From JBNAGF01 sp049801055 (GTDB lineage Bacteria > Pseudomonadota > Alphaproteobacteria > Rhodobacterales > Rhodobacteraceae): a DNA stretch of 64,000 nucleotides. Every line of letters starts with the position of its first letter. The first letter of the stretch is position 1. Of this stretch, positions 8,422 through 17,493 are shown in pieces. The stretch is from assembly GCF_049801055.1 (NCBI RefSeq), contig NZ_JBNAGF010000012.1:91605-155604 (forward strand), given 5' to 3'. The notes beneath the pieces are model-generated. The model did no database searches and had not been told where the DNA came from. It worked only from the letters and a program-made list of their open reading frames with translations. Position numbers and translations under genes: made by a program.

Positions 8422-10056
8422 TCAGTCCTTCAGGCTTTCTTCTCGCAAGCCATCGGCAAGCAGGTTCAGACCCAGCACAAGCGACAGCAGCGCCAACGCC
8501 GGGGGCAGGGCAGGGTGCAGGTAAATCGACAGGAGCTTGCGCCCCTCGTTGATGGTCGACCCCCAGTCGGGGCTTTCCGGCGGCAGGCCGAGGCCAAAGA
8601 AGCCCAATGTGCCGAGCAGGATCGTGGTATAGCCGATCCGCAGGCAGAAATCGACGATCAGCGGGCCGCGCGCATTGGGGAGTATCTCCCACAGCATGAT
8701 ATACCATGTGCCTTCGCCACGGGTTTGAGCGGCGGCCACATAGTCGCGGGTCTTGATATCCATGGCCAGCCCCCGCACGATGCGGAACACCGTGGGTGAA
8801 TTGACGAACACCACCGATACAAACACCACGAGAATGCCCCCGGGGATGTCGAACAGATCGAGCGCTTTGGGCAGGCCGGGTATGCTATGGCCCTTGGTCT
8901 GCACAAGATAGCCGTCGGTCGAGATCAGCGACAGATAAAGCCATATCGAAACGCCGAGAACAGCCGTCAGCAGCGGGTTTCGGAACCGTGGCTGTGTATA
9001 GAAGCGCGAGTTCAGCAGCACTGCCATGAACAGGATCGGAAAAATGAACAAGACCATTGCCATATAGTTCGGCACGCCGGTAGCAACGATCTCGGGGGTC
9101 ACCAGCAGGTAGAACAGCAGAATGACCGGAAAGGCGAGGATCAGGTTGGCAAGAAAGGACAGCAACGTGTCCAGCCGACCTCCGAAATACCCGGCGGGAA
9201 GACCCAGCGTGATGCCCACCATAAAGGCGAACATCGTGGCCAATGGCGCGATCTGAACCACCACCCAGGCGCCTTTGATCACCCGGCTGAATACGTCGCG
9301 GGCAAGGTTGTCGCCGCCGAGCAGATACCACGGGTATTGTCCGTCCTCGAGGTTTGGCAGCGGCGTTCCTGGGACCTTGTTCTTCAGCCCGGAAACCTGC
9401 GTCAGCGGGTCATGTGTGACGATCAGGTCCATGGCGCCGAAAATGCCGACGAACACCCAGAACATGACAAGGCCAAACCCGATCATTCCGATCGGACTGT
9501 CGAAAAGTTTGCCGTAAAGACCTAGCCTGCGTTTGAAGGCCAGCGACACTGCGTAGAGGATGATCAGCGCAAGGAAAACCGGGCTCAGACGCGATGAAAT
9601 CTCTCCGACGATGCCGGATGCTTGCGGTCCGGTGAGGATACCAAGCGCCACGTAAAGAATAATGACGACGATGACCCCCAGCAAACTCAGCCGCAGCAGC
9701 GATTGCAGCAGCCCCTGCGGGAGGCTCTGCGCAGCCAAGCCAAGCATCGCACCTAGCACGAACATGGCTCCGGCTTGTACCCAGGCACCACCGAGCCCGG
9801 AAATCATATCCGGTGTTGCGATGGCGCCAACGATCCAGCAGAGCAGGCCAAAGACGACCCCGCCGGCAACAGTGGCAGACATCCCGAAACTTGGCCCGGA
9901 ATCGGGTCCAGGCCCGGTTGTGCGGGCCAGCGCCGCCTGCGGCGACAGGGATTTCACGATGCCACCACAGGCGGACAGCGCCAGAAGCAGCGATGTCACC
10001 AAAAGCAGCGGGTTGAGAAAACTACCGAGCGATCCGGTCCAGCTGAGAGGTTCCAT
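8422..10056 (-). CDS. ABC importer permease (DppC/OppC type) with an N-terminal membrane extension
   Basis: The 544-aa inner-membrane permease carries the binding-protein-dependent transport domain in its C-terminal part, with the EAA-type loop YVAAAQTRGEGTWYIMLWEI that docks on the ATPase. Family members of the DppC/OppC type are about 300 aa. Here roughly 170 extra residues precede the DppC-like start at SPIGMIGFGLVMFW and contain four to five additional hydrophobic segments. An additional hydrophobic stretch also lies between the core segments. It lies 15 bases after the first permease gene, in the importer operon. Confidence 0.85.
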   Translation of the reverse strand: MEPLSWTGSLGSFLNPLLLVTSLLLALSACGGIVKSLSPQAALARTTGPGPDSGPSFGMSATVAGGVVFGLLCWIVGAIATPDMISGLGGAWVQAGAMFVLGAMLGLAAQSLPQGLLQSLLRLSLLGVIVVIILYVALGILTGPQASGIVGEISSRLSPVFLALIILYAVSLAFKRRLGLYGKLFDSPIGMIGFGLVMFWVFVGIFGAMDLIVTHDPLTQVSGLKNKVPGTPLPNLEDGQYPWYLLGGDNLARDVFSRVIKGAWVVVQIAPLATMFAFMVGITLGLPAGYFGGRLDTLLSFLANLILAFPVILLFYLLVTPEIVATGVPNYMAMVLFIFPILFMAVLLNSRFYTQPRFRNPLLTAVLGVSIWLYLSLISTDGYLVQTKGHSIPGLPKALDLFDIPGGILVVFVSVVFVNSPTVFRIVRGLAMDIKTRDYVAAAQTRGEGTWYIMLWEILPNARGPLIVDFCLRIGYTTILLGTLGFFGLGLPPESPDWGSTINEGRKLLSIYLHPALPPALALLSLVLGLNLLADGLREESLKD

Positions 10057-10071
10057 GTCTCCGATCCTCCC

Positions 10072-11118
10072 TTATGAAATCCGAATGCGCGGGTTGAGAT
10101 AGACATAGCCGATATCCGAAATCAGCTGTGTCACCAGCACCACAAAGACCGATACGACTGACACTGCCAGCAGAAGCTGGATGTCATTGTTGCCGGCAGC
10201 TTGAACAAGAACCCATCCAAAGCCCTTGTAGTTAAAGAGTGTTTCCACGATCACCACGCCGTTCAGCAGCCAGGGAAACTGGAGCATGATGACGGTGAAA
10301 GGGGCGATCAGCGCGTTACGCAGAGCGTGCTTCATCACGATGTTTGGAAAACTGACCCCCTTGAGTCGGGCGGTGCGGACATATTGTGCCGTCATCACCT
10401 CGGTCATCGAAGCCCGCGTCATTCGGGCAATGTAACCCATGCCATATAGCGAGATGGTCAGAACCGGCAGGAAGAAGTTTTCAAATGTCGGATTGTCCAT
10501 TGCCGATGTGGCAGTGCCCTTGAACCATTTCAGCCCGACCGTGGAGGATGTGAACACGGCGATGAATATGACGCCTGACACATATTCCGGCGTTGCGGTG
10601 GTGATGATTGAAAAGGTGGAAAGCGTGCGGTCCAGCGGTGAGCCTTCGCGCATGCCGGCCAGAACCCCGACCAACAGCGCCGATGGCACCATCAACATCA
10701 GCACCCAGAACATCAGGTATCCTGTATTGCCCAGCCGCACCGAAACAATGGTCGAAACCTCGTCCTTGAATACGGTGGAATAACCCCAGTTGCCCTGCAG
10801 GAGACCGCAGAATTTCGGCGTCGTTTCGGGGGTCGATCCGGGGCGGACACAGGTGCCGACAAACTGCCCGTCGGCCGTCGTGTTCCGGAAACCCGGAACC
10901 GCCCCAAGCCACTGACCGTACTGGGACAGCAGAGGCTGATCATAGCCTCGGTTTTCCAGCCATGTCGCAACCTGTTCATCGCTCATCCGCTGGTTGCCCT
11001 GCGTTTTGGCGAGCTTTTCGAGGTTGGGATAAAGATTGGTCAGAAAGAAGACAACGAAAGTCAGGCACAATGCCGTAAGCAGCATTACTCCGAACCGTCT
11101 GAGTATGAAGAGTCCCAT
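10072..11118 (-). CDS. ABC importer permease (DppB/OppB type)
   Basis: A 348-aa inner-membrane permease starting MGLFILRRFGVMLLTALCLT, the typical first membrane segment of DppB-like subunits. The EAA-like loop is recognisable in YVRTARLKGVSFPNIVMKHA. Between the first and second segments is a long periplasmic region (about residues 35-115) containing two Cys, longer than in DppB. It follows the binding-protein gene after a 144-bp spacer with a hairpin and is followed closely by the second permease gene. Confidence 0.88.
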   Translation of the reverse strand: MGLFILRRFGVMLLTALCLTFVVFFLTNLYPNLEKLAKTQGNQRMSDEQVATWLENRGYDQPLLSQYGQWLGAVPGFRNTTADGQFVGTCVRPGSTPETTPKFCGLLQGNWGYSTVFKDEVSTIVSVRLGNTGYLMFWVLMLMVPSALLVGVLAGMREGSPLDRTLSTFSIITTATPEYVSGVIFIAVFTSSTVGLKWFKGTATSAMDNPTFENFFLPVLTISLYGMGYIARMTRASMTEVMTAQYVRTARLKGVSFPNIVMKHALRNALIAPFTVIMLQFPWLLNGVVIVETLFNYKGFGWVLVQAAGNNDIQLLLAVSVVSVFVVLVTQLISDIGYVYLNPRIRIS

Positions 11119-11210
11119 GATCCCCCCTGATGGTCAGGTCTCTCCGCAGTACGGGCGGCCGTTTTCGGCTTCGATCATCCGGTCAGGAAACCGGGCGACT
11201 GCGGTTGAAG

Positions 11211-11238
11211 GGTATGCCCACGCTGCGGCGGACATACC
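11211..11238 (-). other. Intercistronic hairpin between binding-protein and permease genes
   Basis: The arms ggtatgccc (11211-11219) and ggacatacc (11230-11238) form a 9-bp stem with one G-U pair on the minus-strand transcript and a 10-base loop, without a T run. In importer operons such hairpins past the binding-protein gene often stabilise the upstream message; that role here is inference. Confidence 0.55.
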
Positions 11239-11262
11239 GTTTTTCTGTTCATGTCAGTCGGA

Positions 11263-12927
11263 TCAGGCTGCCCAGCCCCACTTGTAGTGGTGATGCTCGA
11301 ACGAGACATGCATTTCTGTTCCCACCAGACCCTCTTTCATGTGGCGGTAAAGGGCGCGCCAGTAGGGTTGGATGGTCACGCCTTCGGCCTGGATCAGCGC
11401 CATGCCTTTTGCGGCGACCTCGGAACGTTTCTTGGCGTCGGCTATTGCCAGCGCCTCGGTCAGAATGGCGTCGAAATCCGGGTTCGACCAACCGAACTCG
11501 TTCCACGCCTCGCCGGATTTATAGGCCAGCGCCCAGATTTGCACGCCGAGCGGGCGATGGTTCCAGTTGGTTGAGCTATAGGGATATTTCGTCCAATCGT
11601 TCCAGAAGGTATTGCCCGGAAGAACTGTCCGTTTGACCTTGAAGCCCGCATCACGCAGCTGTGCTGCCACAGCATCTGTCGTGTTGCGCCGCCAATCGTC
11701 GTCAATCGAGATAATTTCATGCTCGTAGTCGGCCATTCCGGCTTCTTCCATGAGCTTCATCGCCCCGGCCGGATCGGCAGCCTGTTTGGGCAGTTCCGCG
11801 TATTCCGGGTGAATCGGTCCGACATGGTGGTTTTCGGCAACCGCGCCGCGCCCGCCATAACCCAGTTCAAGGCAGACAGAATTGTCGACCGCCATGGCCA
11901 GCGCCTTGCGAACCCGCGCATCGGCATAGGGCTGTTTGCCATCGACCTCGGCAAGCTGGTTGGGGCGCACGACAATGGTGCCCATGGTCACCACTTCGGA
12001 CTTGGCGAATCCCAGCCCGTCCATCACGTCGATAAACTCGCCCACGGACTCATGCAGCATGTCAACTTCTTCGGACTCCAGTGCCGCCAGCCATGCCGAA
12101 GGATCGGTGCCATAGTCGATATATTCGATACGATCGAGTGTCGGCGCACCGAACACCGCATCCCCCCACCACTGGTGATCTTCGTTCAGGACGAGAACAC
12201 ATTTCACCCCGACTTCGAGGGTCTCGATCTTGTAGGGACCAGTGCCGACATTGTTGGTCAGATCGTTCTCGCTGAACGAGCTGTGCACGATCGCCGCCGG
12301 ATAGTCCGACATGCCGGCAATCAGCGAGATGTCGGATTTCGGCAGGTTCAGTTTGACCGTATTGCTGTCGACAACTTCGATTGCACCATCAATGGCCTGA
12401 CCCGACGCTTCGTCGATCAGCGTCGCAAAGCGGCCTGCCATCGAATTGGTTTCCGAGGCCTTGTCGCACCAGCGCGCGATGTTGCGGGCGACGTCTTCGG
12501 CGGTGAAGGCATCCCCGTTGTTCCATGTGACGCCTTGCCGGACATTGAGCGTGTAAACCGTCGCGTCTTCATTGATTTCCCAGCCTTCCAGCAACATACC
12601 CCGGAAGGTCCCGTCGGAATTGTATTCGACGAGGTATTCCAGGGTGCCGCGGCTCTGGTTGCCCATTTCGGACCAGTCATAAGTCCGCGGGTCCTTGAGG
12701 GCGCGCACACTGGCCTGAACCCGCAAGGTTCCGCCCTGCGCGCGCTCGGTCGCAGCCTGTACCGGGCTGGAGGCGCCAATCATGCCGTAGGCTGCGGCGG
12801 CCGACACGCCAAAGGTTGTTGCGCGGGTCAGGAATTCGCGGCGGTCCATGTGACCTTCGCGATATTCGCGCGCGTACATTTCAGCCGCCGGATGCACCGG
12901 TTTGCCGTTGATTGTCTTTTCAGTCAT
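11263..12927 (-). CDS. ABC importer substrate-binding protein (family 5), Tat-exported
   Basis: This 554-aa periplasmic solute-binding protein of the DppA/OppA family captures the transported peptide or opine-like substrate for the permeases encoded downstream. The N-terminus carries a twin-arginine signal, RREFL at residues 29-33, a hydrophobic run, and a cleavage region near SPVQA (about 58), preceded by an unusually long n-region of 28 residues. The ATG at 12927 is chosen because GGGAG lies eight bases upstream; a longer frame reaches 13074. It is the first gene of the five-gene importer operon. The exact substrate cannot be predicted. Confidence 0.9.
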   Translation of the reverse strand: MTEKTINGKPVHPAAEMYAREYREGHMDRREFLTRATTFGVSAAAAYGMIGASSPVQAATERAQGGTLRVQASVRALKDPRTYDWSEMGNQSRGTLEYLVEYNSDGTFRGMLLEGWEINEDATVYTLNVRQGVTWNNGDAFTAEDVARNIARWCDKASETNSMAGRFATLIDEASGQAIDGAIEVVDSNTVKLNLPKSDISLIAGMSDYPAAIVHSSFSENDLTNNVGTGPYKIETLEVGVKCVLVLNEDHQWWGDAVFGAPTLDRIEYIDYGTDPSAWLAALESEEVDMLHESVGEFIDVMDGLGFAKSEVVTMGTIVVRPNQLAEVDGKQPYADARVRKALAMAVDNSVCLELGYGGRGAVAENHHVGPIHPEYAELPKQAADPAGAMKLMEEAGMADYEHEIISIDDDWRRNTTDAVAAQLRDAGFKVKRTVLPGNTFWNDWTKYPYSSTNWNHRPLGVQIWALAYKSGEAWNEFGWSNPDFDAILTEALAIADAKKRSEVAAKGMALIQAEGVTIQPYWRALYRHMKEGLVGTEMHVSFEHHHYKWGWAA

Positions 12928-13146
12928 TGAGTTCTCCCTGGAATTCATTCGAGACATATGCGTGGCGCGGCTTGGGTCTGTAACCTGCCGTTTCTTCGTG
13001 TGATCTTGCCGATTTCGTTTCGGTAGCACGCATCCCCATGCCACAATACGGCACGAGAAAAGAGCACGCGTCAACGTCTGCTTTCGTCAATTCTTTGTAA
13101 GAAAACGACATGCGAGTGTAAAAAAAGCGACCTGCGAGGGCCCATT

Positions 13147-13983
13147 TCAGGCGCTCTTGCTGGCCTTGGACATGGCAGATTTGCGCAGCGCACTGGGTGT
13201 TGTTCCACAGTGTTGCTGGATGAAACGGGTAAAGTAGGCGGCACTGCCGAAACCCAGATGCCGGGCGATATCCTGCGCAGGGACCGATGTTGCGATCAGT
13301 AGGCTGCGGGCGGCATGCAATGTGCGCTGGGTCAGGAGGGCCGAGGCGGTGAGGCCGGTTTGGGCCCGGCAAACCCGGTTCAGATGTGTCGGTGTGACAT
13401 CAAGCGCCTCGGCATGGCTGGAGACACCGCCAGGTTCGCCATAATGGGTAACGAGCCGCTGGAAGTAGCTGCGGGTCAACCGGCGCGCAGCGCTTGATCG
13501 GGAATGGGCAAGGGCGTTTTCGTCCAGGTGGCGGCGGAGCCATACCGCAACGAGGTAGCCATATGCCTCAAGCGCACTTTCGCATAGCGGACGCTGCGCA
13601 TTCTGTTCCCGGCCCATCGCCTCGATCAGCGCTGTCAGTTCCGCCTGTCCGGACACATCCCGGATCCGCAGATGCAGCAGACTTTGGGGCAGGGTTATGC
13701 CGGTATTGGGGGGAATCAGAAGTGCCTGGCCAAACCCCTGCCGGCCGACATCGAGCATCATCAAGTGGCGGGCCGGGATGAACAGGGCGTTGTGGGCGCC
13801 AATGCCGTGCCGTGCCCCGTCGAACAGCGCCACGCCTTGCCCGCGTGTGAACCAGACCAGAACATGGCTGGGGCGGTCGTGCACAAGTTCGAGCTGCCAT
13901 GCCCCGCCCGCGCTTAGCTGCGCCAGCGTCATCAGCTTCAAAGTGGCGTCGTCGCCGTGGTGATCGGCAGGATCGAATTTCAT
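13147..13983 (-). CDS. AraC-family transcriptional regulator
   Basis: A 278-aa cytoplasmic regulator. Residues about 20-150 form the sensing cupin-like domain (for example GAHNALFIPARHLMMLD), and the C-terminal 100 residues are the double helix-turn-helix with ARSLLIATSVPAQDIARHLG then FGSAAYFTRFIQQHCGTTPS. The ATG at 13983 is preferred over 14028, whose extra residues are low complexity. It lies 219 bp upstream of, and in the same direction as, the ABC importer operon, so it is the best candidate for controlling it. The ligand is unknown. Confidence 0.85.
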   Translation of the reverse strand: MKFDPADHHGDDATLKLMTLAQLSAGGAWQLELVHDRPSHVLVWFTRGQGVALFDGARHGIGAHNALFIPARHLMMLDVGRQGFGQALLIPPNTGITLPQSLLHLRIRDVSGQAELTALIEAMGREQNAQRPLCESALEAYGYLVAVWLRRHLDENALAHSRSSAARRLTRSYFQRLVTHYGEPGGVSSHAEALDVTPTHLNRVCRAQTGLTASALLTQRTLHAARSLLIATSVPAQDIARHLGFGSAAYFTRFIQQHCGTTPSALRKSAMSKASKSA

Positions 13984-14069
13984 TGTCGTAATCCGGCGGG
14001 TTTTCCGGTTAGGTTCTTGCCGAATCAAAACATTTCAATTGCTTGCGTGCAACCGTGCAGAATCCGGAA

Positions 14070-14981
14070 TCATCCCGTGGGCGAAATCCGGTGCCAATTG
14101 GCCATACGGGACCGGAACCATGTTCGCTGTCGCTTGGCGAACTGCCGCGTCGCGATAGCGGCCCGGTCTCGGGCGGTCTCCAGATCCATCTGTCCGGTGA
14201 GATAGCTCATCAGTTCCGGCACGCCGATGGCCTTGCAGGAAGGCAAGGCAGGATCATACCGGTCCCGCATCGCCGCAACTTCTTCCAGCGCGCCTTGCTC
14301 CAGCATGAGGTCGAACCTTCTTCTGATGCGCTCTTCAAGCCATTGCTTGTCGGTGTCGAATACGATCGGCACGGCCTGGTCGATTGGCAGAACCGGCGGG
14401 GGCGTGTCGTCCTGCCACGCGCAGAGCGGACGTCCGGTGGCGCGCTGAACCTCCCATGCGCGTTGAACACGCGCGCGGTTGCGACAGTCGATGCGGGCGG
14501 CGGTTTCCGGATCCACTTCGCTCAACAATTCTTCCAGAATCATCCCGTCTGCCTCGGCCCGGATCTCCGGCGGTGTTGCGGGGATATCTGCCATACCTTC
14601 CGTCAGCGAAGAAAAGTAGAGCCCGGTGCCGCCAACGATAATCGGACGGTCGCGGCCGCCGAGCAGGGGGGTCACTTCGCGCAGCCAATGCCCGGCGGAA
14701 TAGGGCGCGTCATAGGGTTGATGGCCGTAAAGCAGGTGCGGAGCCCGGGCTTCGTCTTCGATCGAGGGTCGCGCCGTAACTACACGCCAGCAGTCATAGA
14801 CCTGACTGGCATCGGCATTGATGATCGTACCGCCAAACCGCTCGGCAACTTCAAGCGCAAGGGCCGATTTGCCCGACGCGGTCGGTCCTGCGATCAGCAC
14901 CGGCAACCCGGTCGAGAGCCCCGGCAGGTCGGCATAGTCGGCCGGTCCGCGGAGAGGCTGTCTGTTTTGTGTATGTGCCAC
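14070..14981 (-). CDS. miaA: tRNA dimethylallyltransferase
   Basis: MiaA transfers a dimethylallyl group to N6 of A37 in tRNAs that read codons starting with U. The P-loop AGPTASGKSALA is near residue 30, followed by NADASQVYDC with the catalytic Asp and Thr/Ser contacts, and GGTGLYFSSL. The start is taken as GTG at 14981 because GGAGG lies seven bases upstream and the resulting 303 aa match the family; the open frame continues upstream to 15065 with an unconserved Arg/Lys-rich stretch. It is divergent from pyrH. Confidence 0.9.
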   Translation of the reverse strand: MAHTQNRQPLRGPADYADLPGLSTGLPVLIAGPTASGKSALALEVAERFGGTIINADASQVYDCWRVVTARPSIEDEARAPHLLYGHQPYDAPYSAGHWLREVTPLLGGRDRPIIVGGTGLYFSSLTEGMADIPATPPEIRAEADGMILEELLSEVDPETAARIDCRNRARVQRAWEVQRATGRPLCAWQDDTPPPVLPIDQAVPIVFDTDKQWLEERIRRRFDLMLEQGALEEVAAMRDRYDPALPSCKAIGVPELMSYLTGQMDLETARDRAAIATRQFAKRQRTWFRSRMANWHRISPTG

Positions 14982-15107
14982 CGATGGCCCTCCGCGTGAC
15001 CGTTCTTTTTGCCCCGGCCGTTTCCTGTTGGATGGCGCATTGCACCCGGCGGCGATTTCCTTCATTTTGCCGGCCGAAATTAACCCTTTGCCAGCCCGGA
15101 GCGCAAC

Positions 15108-15872
15108 ATGACCACTTCCGATACATTGGTGACCGAAACCGTCGCCGACCCCGAGGTCGCTGAAACCAAATACAGCCGTGTGTTGCTCAAGATTTCGGGT
15201 GAAGCCCTAATGGGCGACCAAGGGTTTGGTCTGCACCCCCCGACGGTGCAACGGATCGCCGAAGAAGTGAAGACAGTGCATGATATGGGTGTCGAGATCT
15301 GCATGGTGATCGGCGGCGGCAATATCTTCCGGGGCTTGCAGGGGTCGGCTCAGGGGATGGAACGCACAACGGCCGACTACATGGGAATGCTTGCAACCGT
15401 GATGAACGCGCTGGCAATGCAATCCGCGCTTGAGGAAATCGGCGTATTCACCCGGGTCATTTCGGCGATTCCGATGGATCAGGTCTGCGAGCCCTATATT
15501 CGACGCCGTGCAGTGCGGCACCTCGAAAAGAAACGGGTCTGCATTTTTGCAGCCGGGACCGGAAACCCGTACTTTACCACCGACACGGCGGCCACGCTGC
15601 GGGCCAATGAGATGGGTTGCGAAGCGATCTTCAAGGGAACCAAGGTGGATGGCGTCTATGACAAGGATCCGGTGAAGTTTCCCGACGCCCAACGCTATGA
15701 CGTTGTCAGCTATGATGACGTTTTGGCCAAGCGGCTGGGTGTGATGGACGCCTCGGCCATTGCTCTGGCGCGCGACAACAACCTGCCGATCATTGTATTT
15801 TCGCTAGATGAGCCGGGCGGTTTCCGGGGAATCCTTGCAGGAAAGGGCACATACACCAAGGTCGAGGGCTGA
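15108..15872 (+). CDS. pyrH: UMP kinase
   Basis: PyrH phosphorylates UMP to UDP in pyrimidine nucleotide synthesis. The 254-aa product is of the hexameric amino-acid-kinase fold, with LLKISGEALMGDQGFG at its start, GGGNIFRG, the UMP-contact region and TGNPYFTTDTAATLRA. A 20-residue polar N-terminal extension (TSDTLVTETVADPEVAET) precedes the core. It heads the long envelope block; frr follows after a 275-bp spacer that contains the dispersed repeat element copy B. Confidence 0.95.
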   Translation: MTTSDTLVTETVADPEVAETKYSRVLLKISGEALMGDQGFGLHPPTVQRIAEEVKTVHDMGVEICMVIGGGNIFRGLQGSAQGMERTTADYMGMLATVMNALAMQSALEEIGVFTRVISAIPMDQVCEPYIRRRAVRHLEKKRVCIFAAGTGNPYFTTDTAATLRANEMGCEAIFKGTKVDGVYDKDPVKFPDAQRYDVVSYDDVLAKRLGVMDASAIALARDNNLPIIVFSLDEPGGFRGILAGKGTYTKVEG

Positions 15873-15930
15873 CGGAGCAGTCCGGTCGGGCGCCTGCGGC
15901 GGGGAGCTGATTTGCGTTGACGCGCGGAAT

Positions 15931-15976
15931 GCGAGGCGCTGCCTCGCGCTCCGGAGTACTTCAAAAAGGATGAAGA
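15931..15976 (+). repeat. Dispersed hairpin element, copy B
   Basis: A perfect 7-bp hairpin, gcgaggc-gct-gcctcgc (15931-15947), is followed by gctccggagtacttc and aaaaaggatgaag. The tail matches copies A and C. It lies between pyrH and frr and may end or process the pyrH transcript. Confidence 0.6.
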
Positions 15977-16147
15977 AGCGGCAGCTTTTGCAGGCAGATC
16001 AGCGCGATATGCGGGATCGGGCGGCGGATTGCCCTCTCGTCTTTGCCGGATATCCGGGGCAAGATTGCTATACATTGCGGGGGCAATGGCTTATGAGCCT
16101 CCGACAGATCATCTACAGATCACCTGAAGACGGGGAGACAGAGCAGC

Positions 16148-16714
16148 ATGTCTGACGATTTCGAACTGGACACCGATGACCTTCAGCGCCGCATGGATGG
16201 CGCAATGGCCAATCTAAAAACCGAATTCGCATCGCTTAGAACCGGGCGCGCATCGGCTTCGATGCTGGAACCTGTGATGGTCGATGCCTACGGCTCAATG
16301 ACGCCGATCAATCAGGTCGGGACGGTGAATGTTCCCGAGCCGCGCATGGTGACCGTGAACGTCTGGGACAAGTCGTTGGTCAACAAGGTAGAAAAGGCAA
16401 TCATGGAATCGGGTCTGGGCATCAATCCGCAGACCAATGGCACCATCGTCATGCTGCCGATCCCCGAACTCAACGAGGAGCGTCGCCGGGAACTTGGCAA
16501 GGTGGCCGGGCAATACGCCGAGCACGCCCGGGTCTCGATCCGGAATGTGCGCCGGGACGGCATGGACCAGATCAAGAAAGCCAAGAATGATGGTGAGATG
16601 TCCGAGGACGACCAGAAATTCTGGGAACAGGAAGTTCAGGAATTGACGGACAAGATGATCGCTGTCGTCGACACCGCGCTGGAAACGAAGCAATCCGAGA
16701 TCATGCAGGTCTAA
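16148..16714 (+). CDS. frr: Ribosome recycling factor
   Basis: RRF acts with EF-G to split post-termination ribosomes. The 188-aa product has normal length, with the conserved SLRTGRASASMLEPVMVDAY, the segment PEPRMVTVNVWD and the C-terminal helix ending in KQSEIMQV. It is separated from uppS by 11 bases and by 275 bp from pyrH. Order pyrH-frr-uppS-cdsA-dxr-rseP-bamA is the standard envelope cluster of alphaproteobacteria. Confidence 0.96.
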   Translation: MSDDFELDTDDLQRRMDGAMANLKTEFASLRTGRASASMLEPVMVDAYGSMTPINQVGTVNVPEPRMVTVNVWDKSLVNKVEKAIMESGLGINPQTNGTIVMLPIPELNEERRRELGKVAGQYAEHARVSIRNVRRDGMDQIKKAKNDGEMSEDDQKFWEQEVQELTDKMIAVVDTALETKQSEIMQV

Positions 16715-16725
16715 ATCGGGATATC

Positions 16726-17493
16726 ATGTCCATTCCCTCTCGCAAGGACAAACCGGCCGCCAGTTCGGCAACTCCCGAGACCTACCATGTCTCGGGGCCG
16801 CGTCATGTTGCAATCATCATGGATGGCAATGGTCGTTGGGCGCAGGCGCGTGGCCGACCTCGTCTGTTCGGGCATCATGCCGGGGCGAAACGGGTGCGCG
16901 AGATCGTCGAGGCCTGTCCGCGACTCGGCGTTCAGTATCTGACGATTTTCGCGTTTTCGACCGAGAATTGGAAACGAACTCAGGTCGAAGTCGCGGGGCT
17001 CATGAGCCTGTTTCGCAGGTATATTTCCCGCGAGATGCAGGCGCTTGCCGCCAAGAACGTGCGTGTGAGGTTCATCGGTGACCGGGAGCGACTGGATGCC
17101 AAGCTGACTGCCTTGATGGATCAGTTGGAACGTGCCACGGCCGGAAATGATGGCACGCAGCTGACCATTGCCCTAAACTATGGCGGACGGGACGAGGTGG
17201 CGCGGGCGACGCAGCGTCTTGCCGTCGATATTGCCAAGGGTCGATTGAACCCGGACGACGTGGACGAAGAAACACTGCCTCGGTATCTCGATACCTGCGT
17301 GCTTCCTGATCCGGATCTGGTAATCCGCACCAGCGGCGAGGCCCGGATCTCGAACTTTCTGCTCTGGCAGTCGGCCTATTCCGAGTACGAGTTCATCGAC
17401 ACGCTTTGGCCGGACTTCACCGAGCAGGAATTTGCGCGGCTATGTGACAAGTTCGGCAATCGCGACCGCCGGTTCGGGGCCGTGAAACTATGA
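16726..17493 (+). CDS. uppS: Di-trans,poly-cis-decaprenylcistransferase (undecaprenyl diphosphate synthase)
   Basis: UppS condenses isopentenyl diphosphate units onto farnesyl diphosphate to make the C55 carrier lipid of cell-wall synthesis. The 255-aa product has the catalytic MDGNGRWAQARGRPR near residue 29-43, FAFSTENWKR, and the C-terminal RTSGEARISNFLLWQSAYSE. A 25-residue polar N-terminal extension precedes the core. Its last four bases overlap cdsA. Confidence 0.95.
   Translation: MSIPSRKDKPAASSATPETYHVSGPRHVAIIMDGNGRWAQARGRPRLFGHHAGAKRVREIVEACPRLGVQYLTIFAFSTENWKRTQVEVAGLMSLFRRYISREMQALAAKNVRVRFIGDRERLDAKLTALMDQLERATAGNDGTQLTIALNYGGRDEVARATQRLAVDIAKGRLNPDDVDEETLPRYLDTCVLPDPDLVIRTSGEARISNFLLWQSAYSEYEFIDTLWPDFTEQEFARLCDKFGNRDRRFGAVKL

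Noticed and set aside
11719..12930. A 403-codon plus-strand frame opposite the substrate-binding protein.
   Set aside because: Codon pattern follows the third-position bias of the minus-strand gene; no motif.
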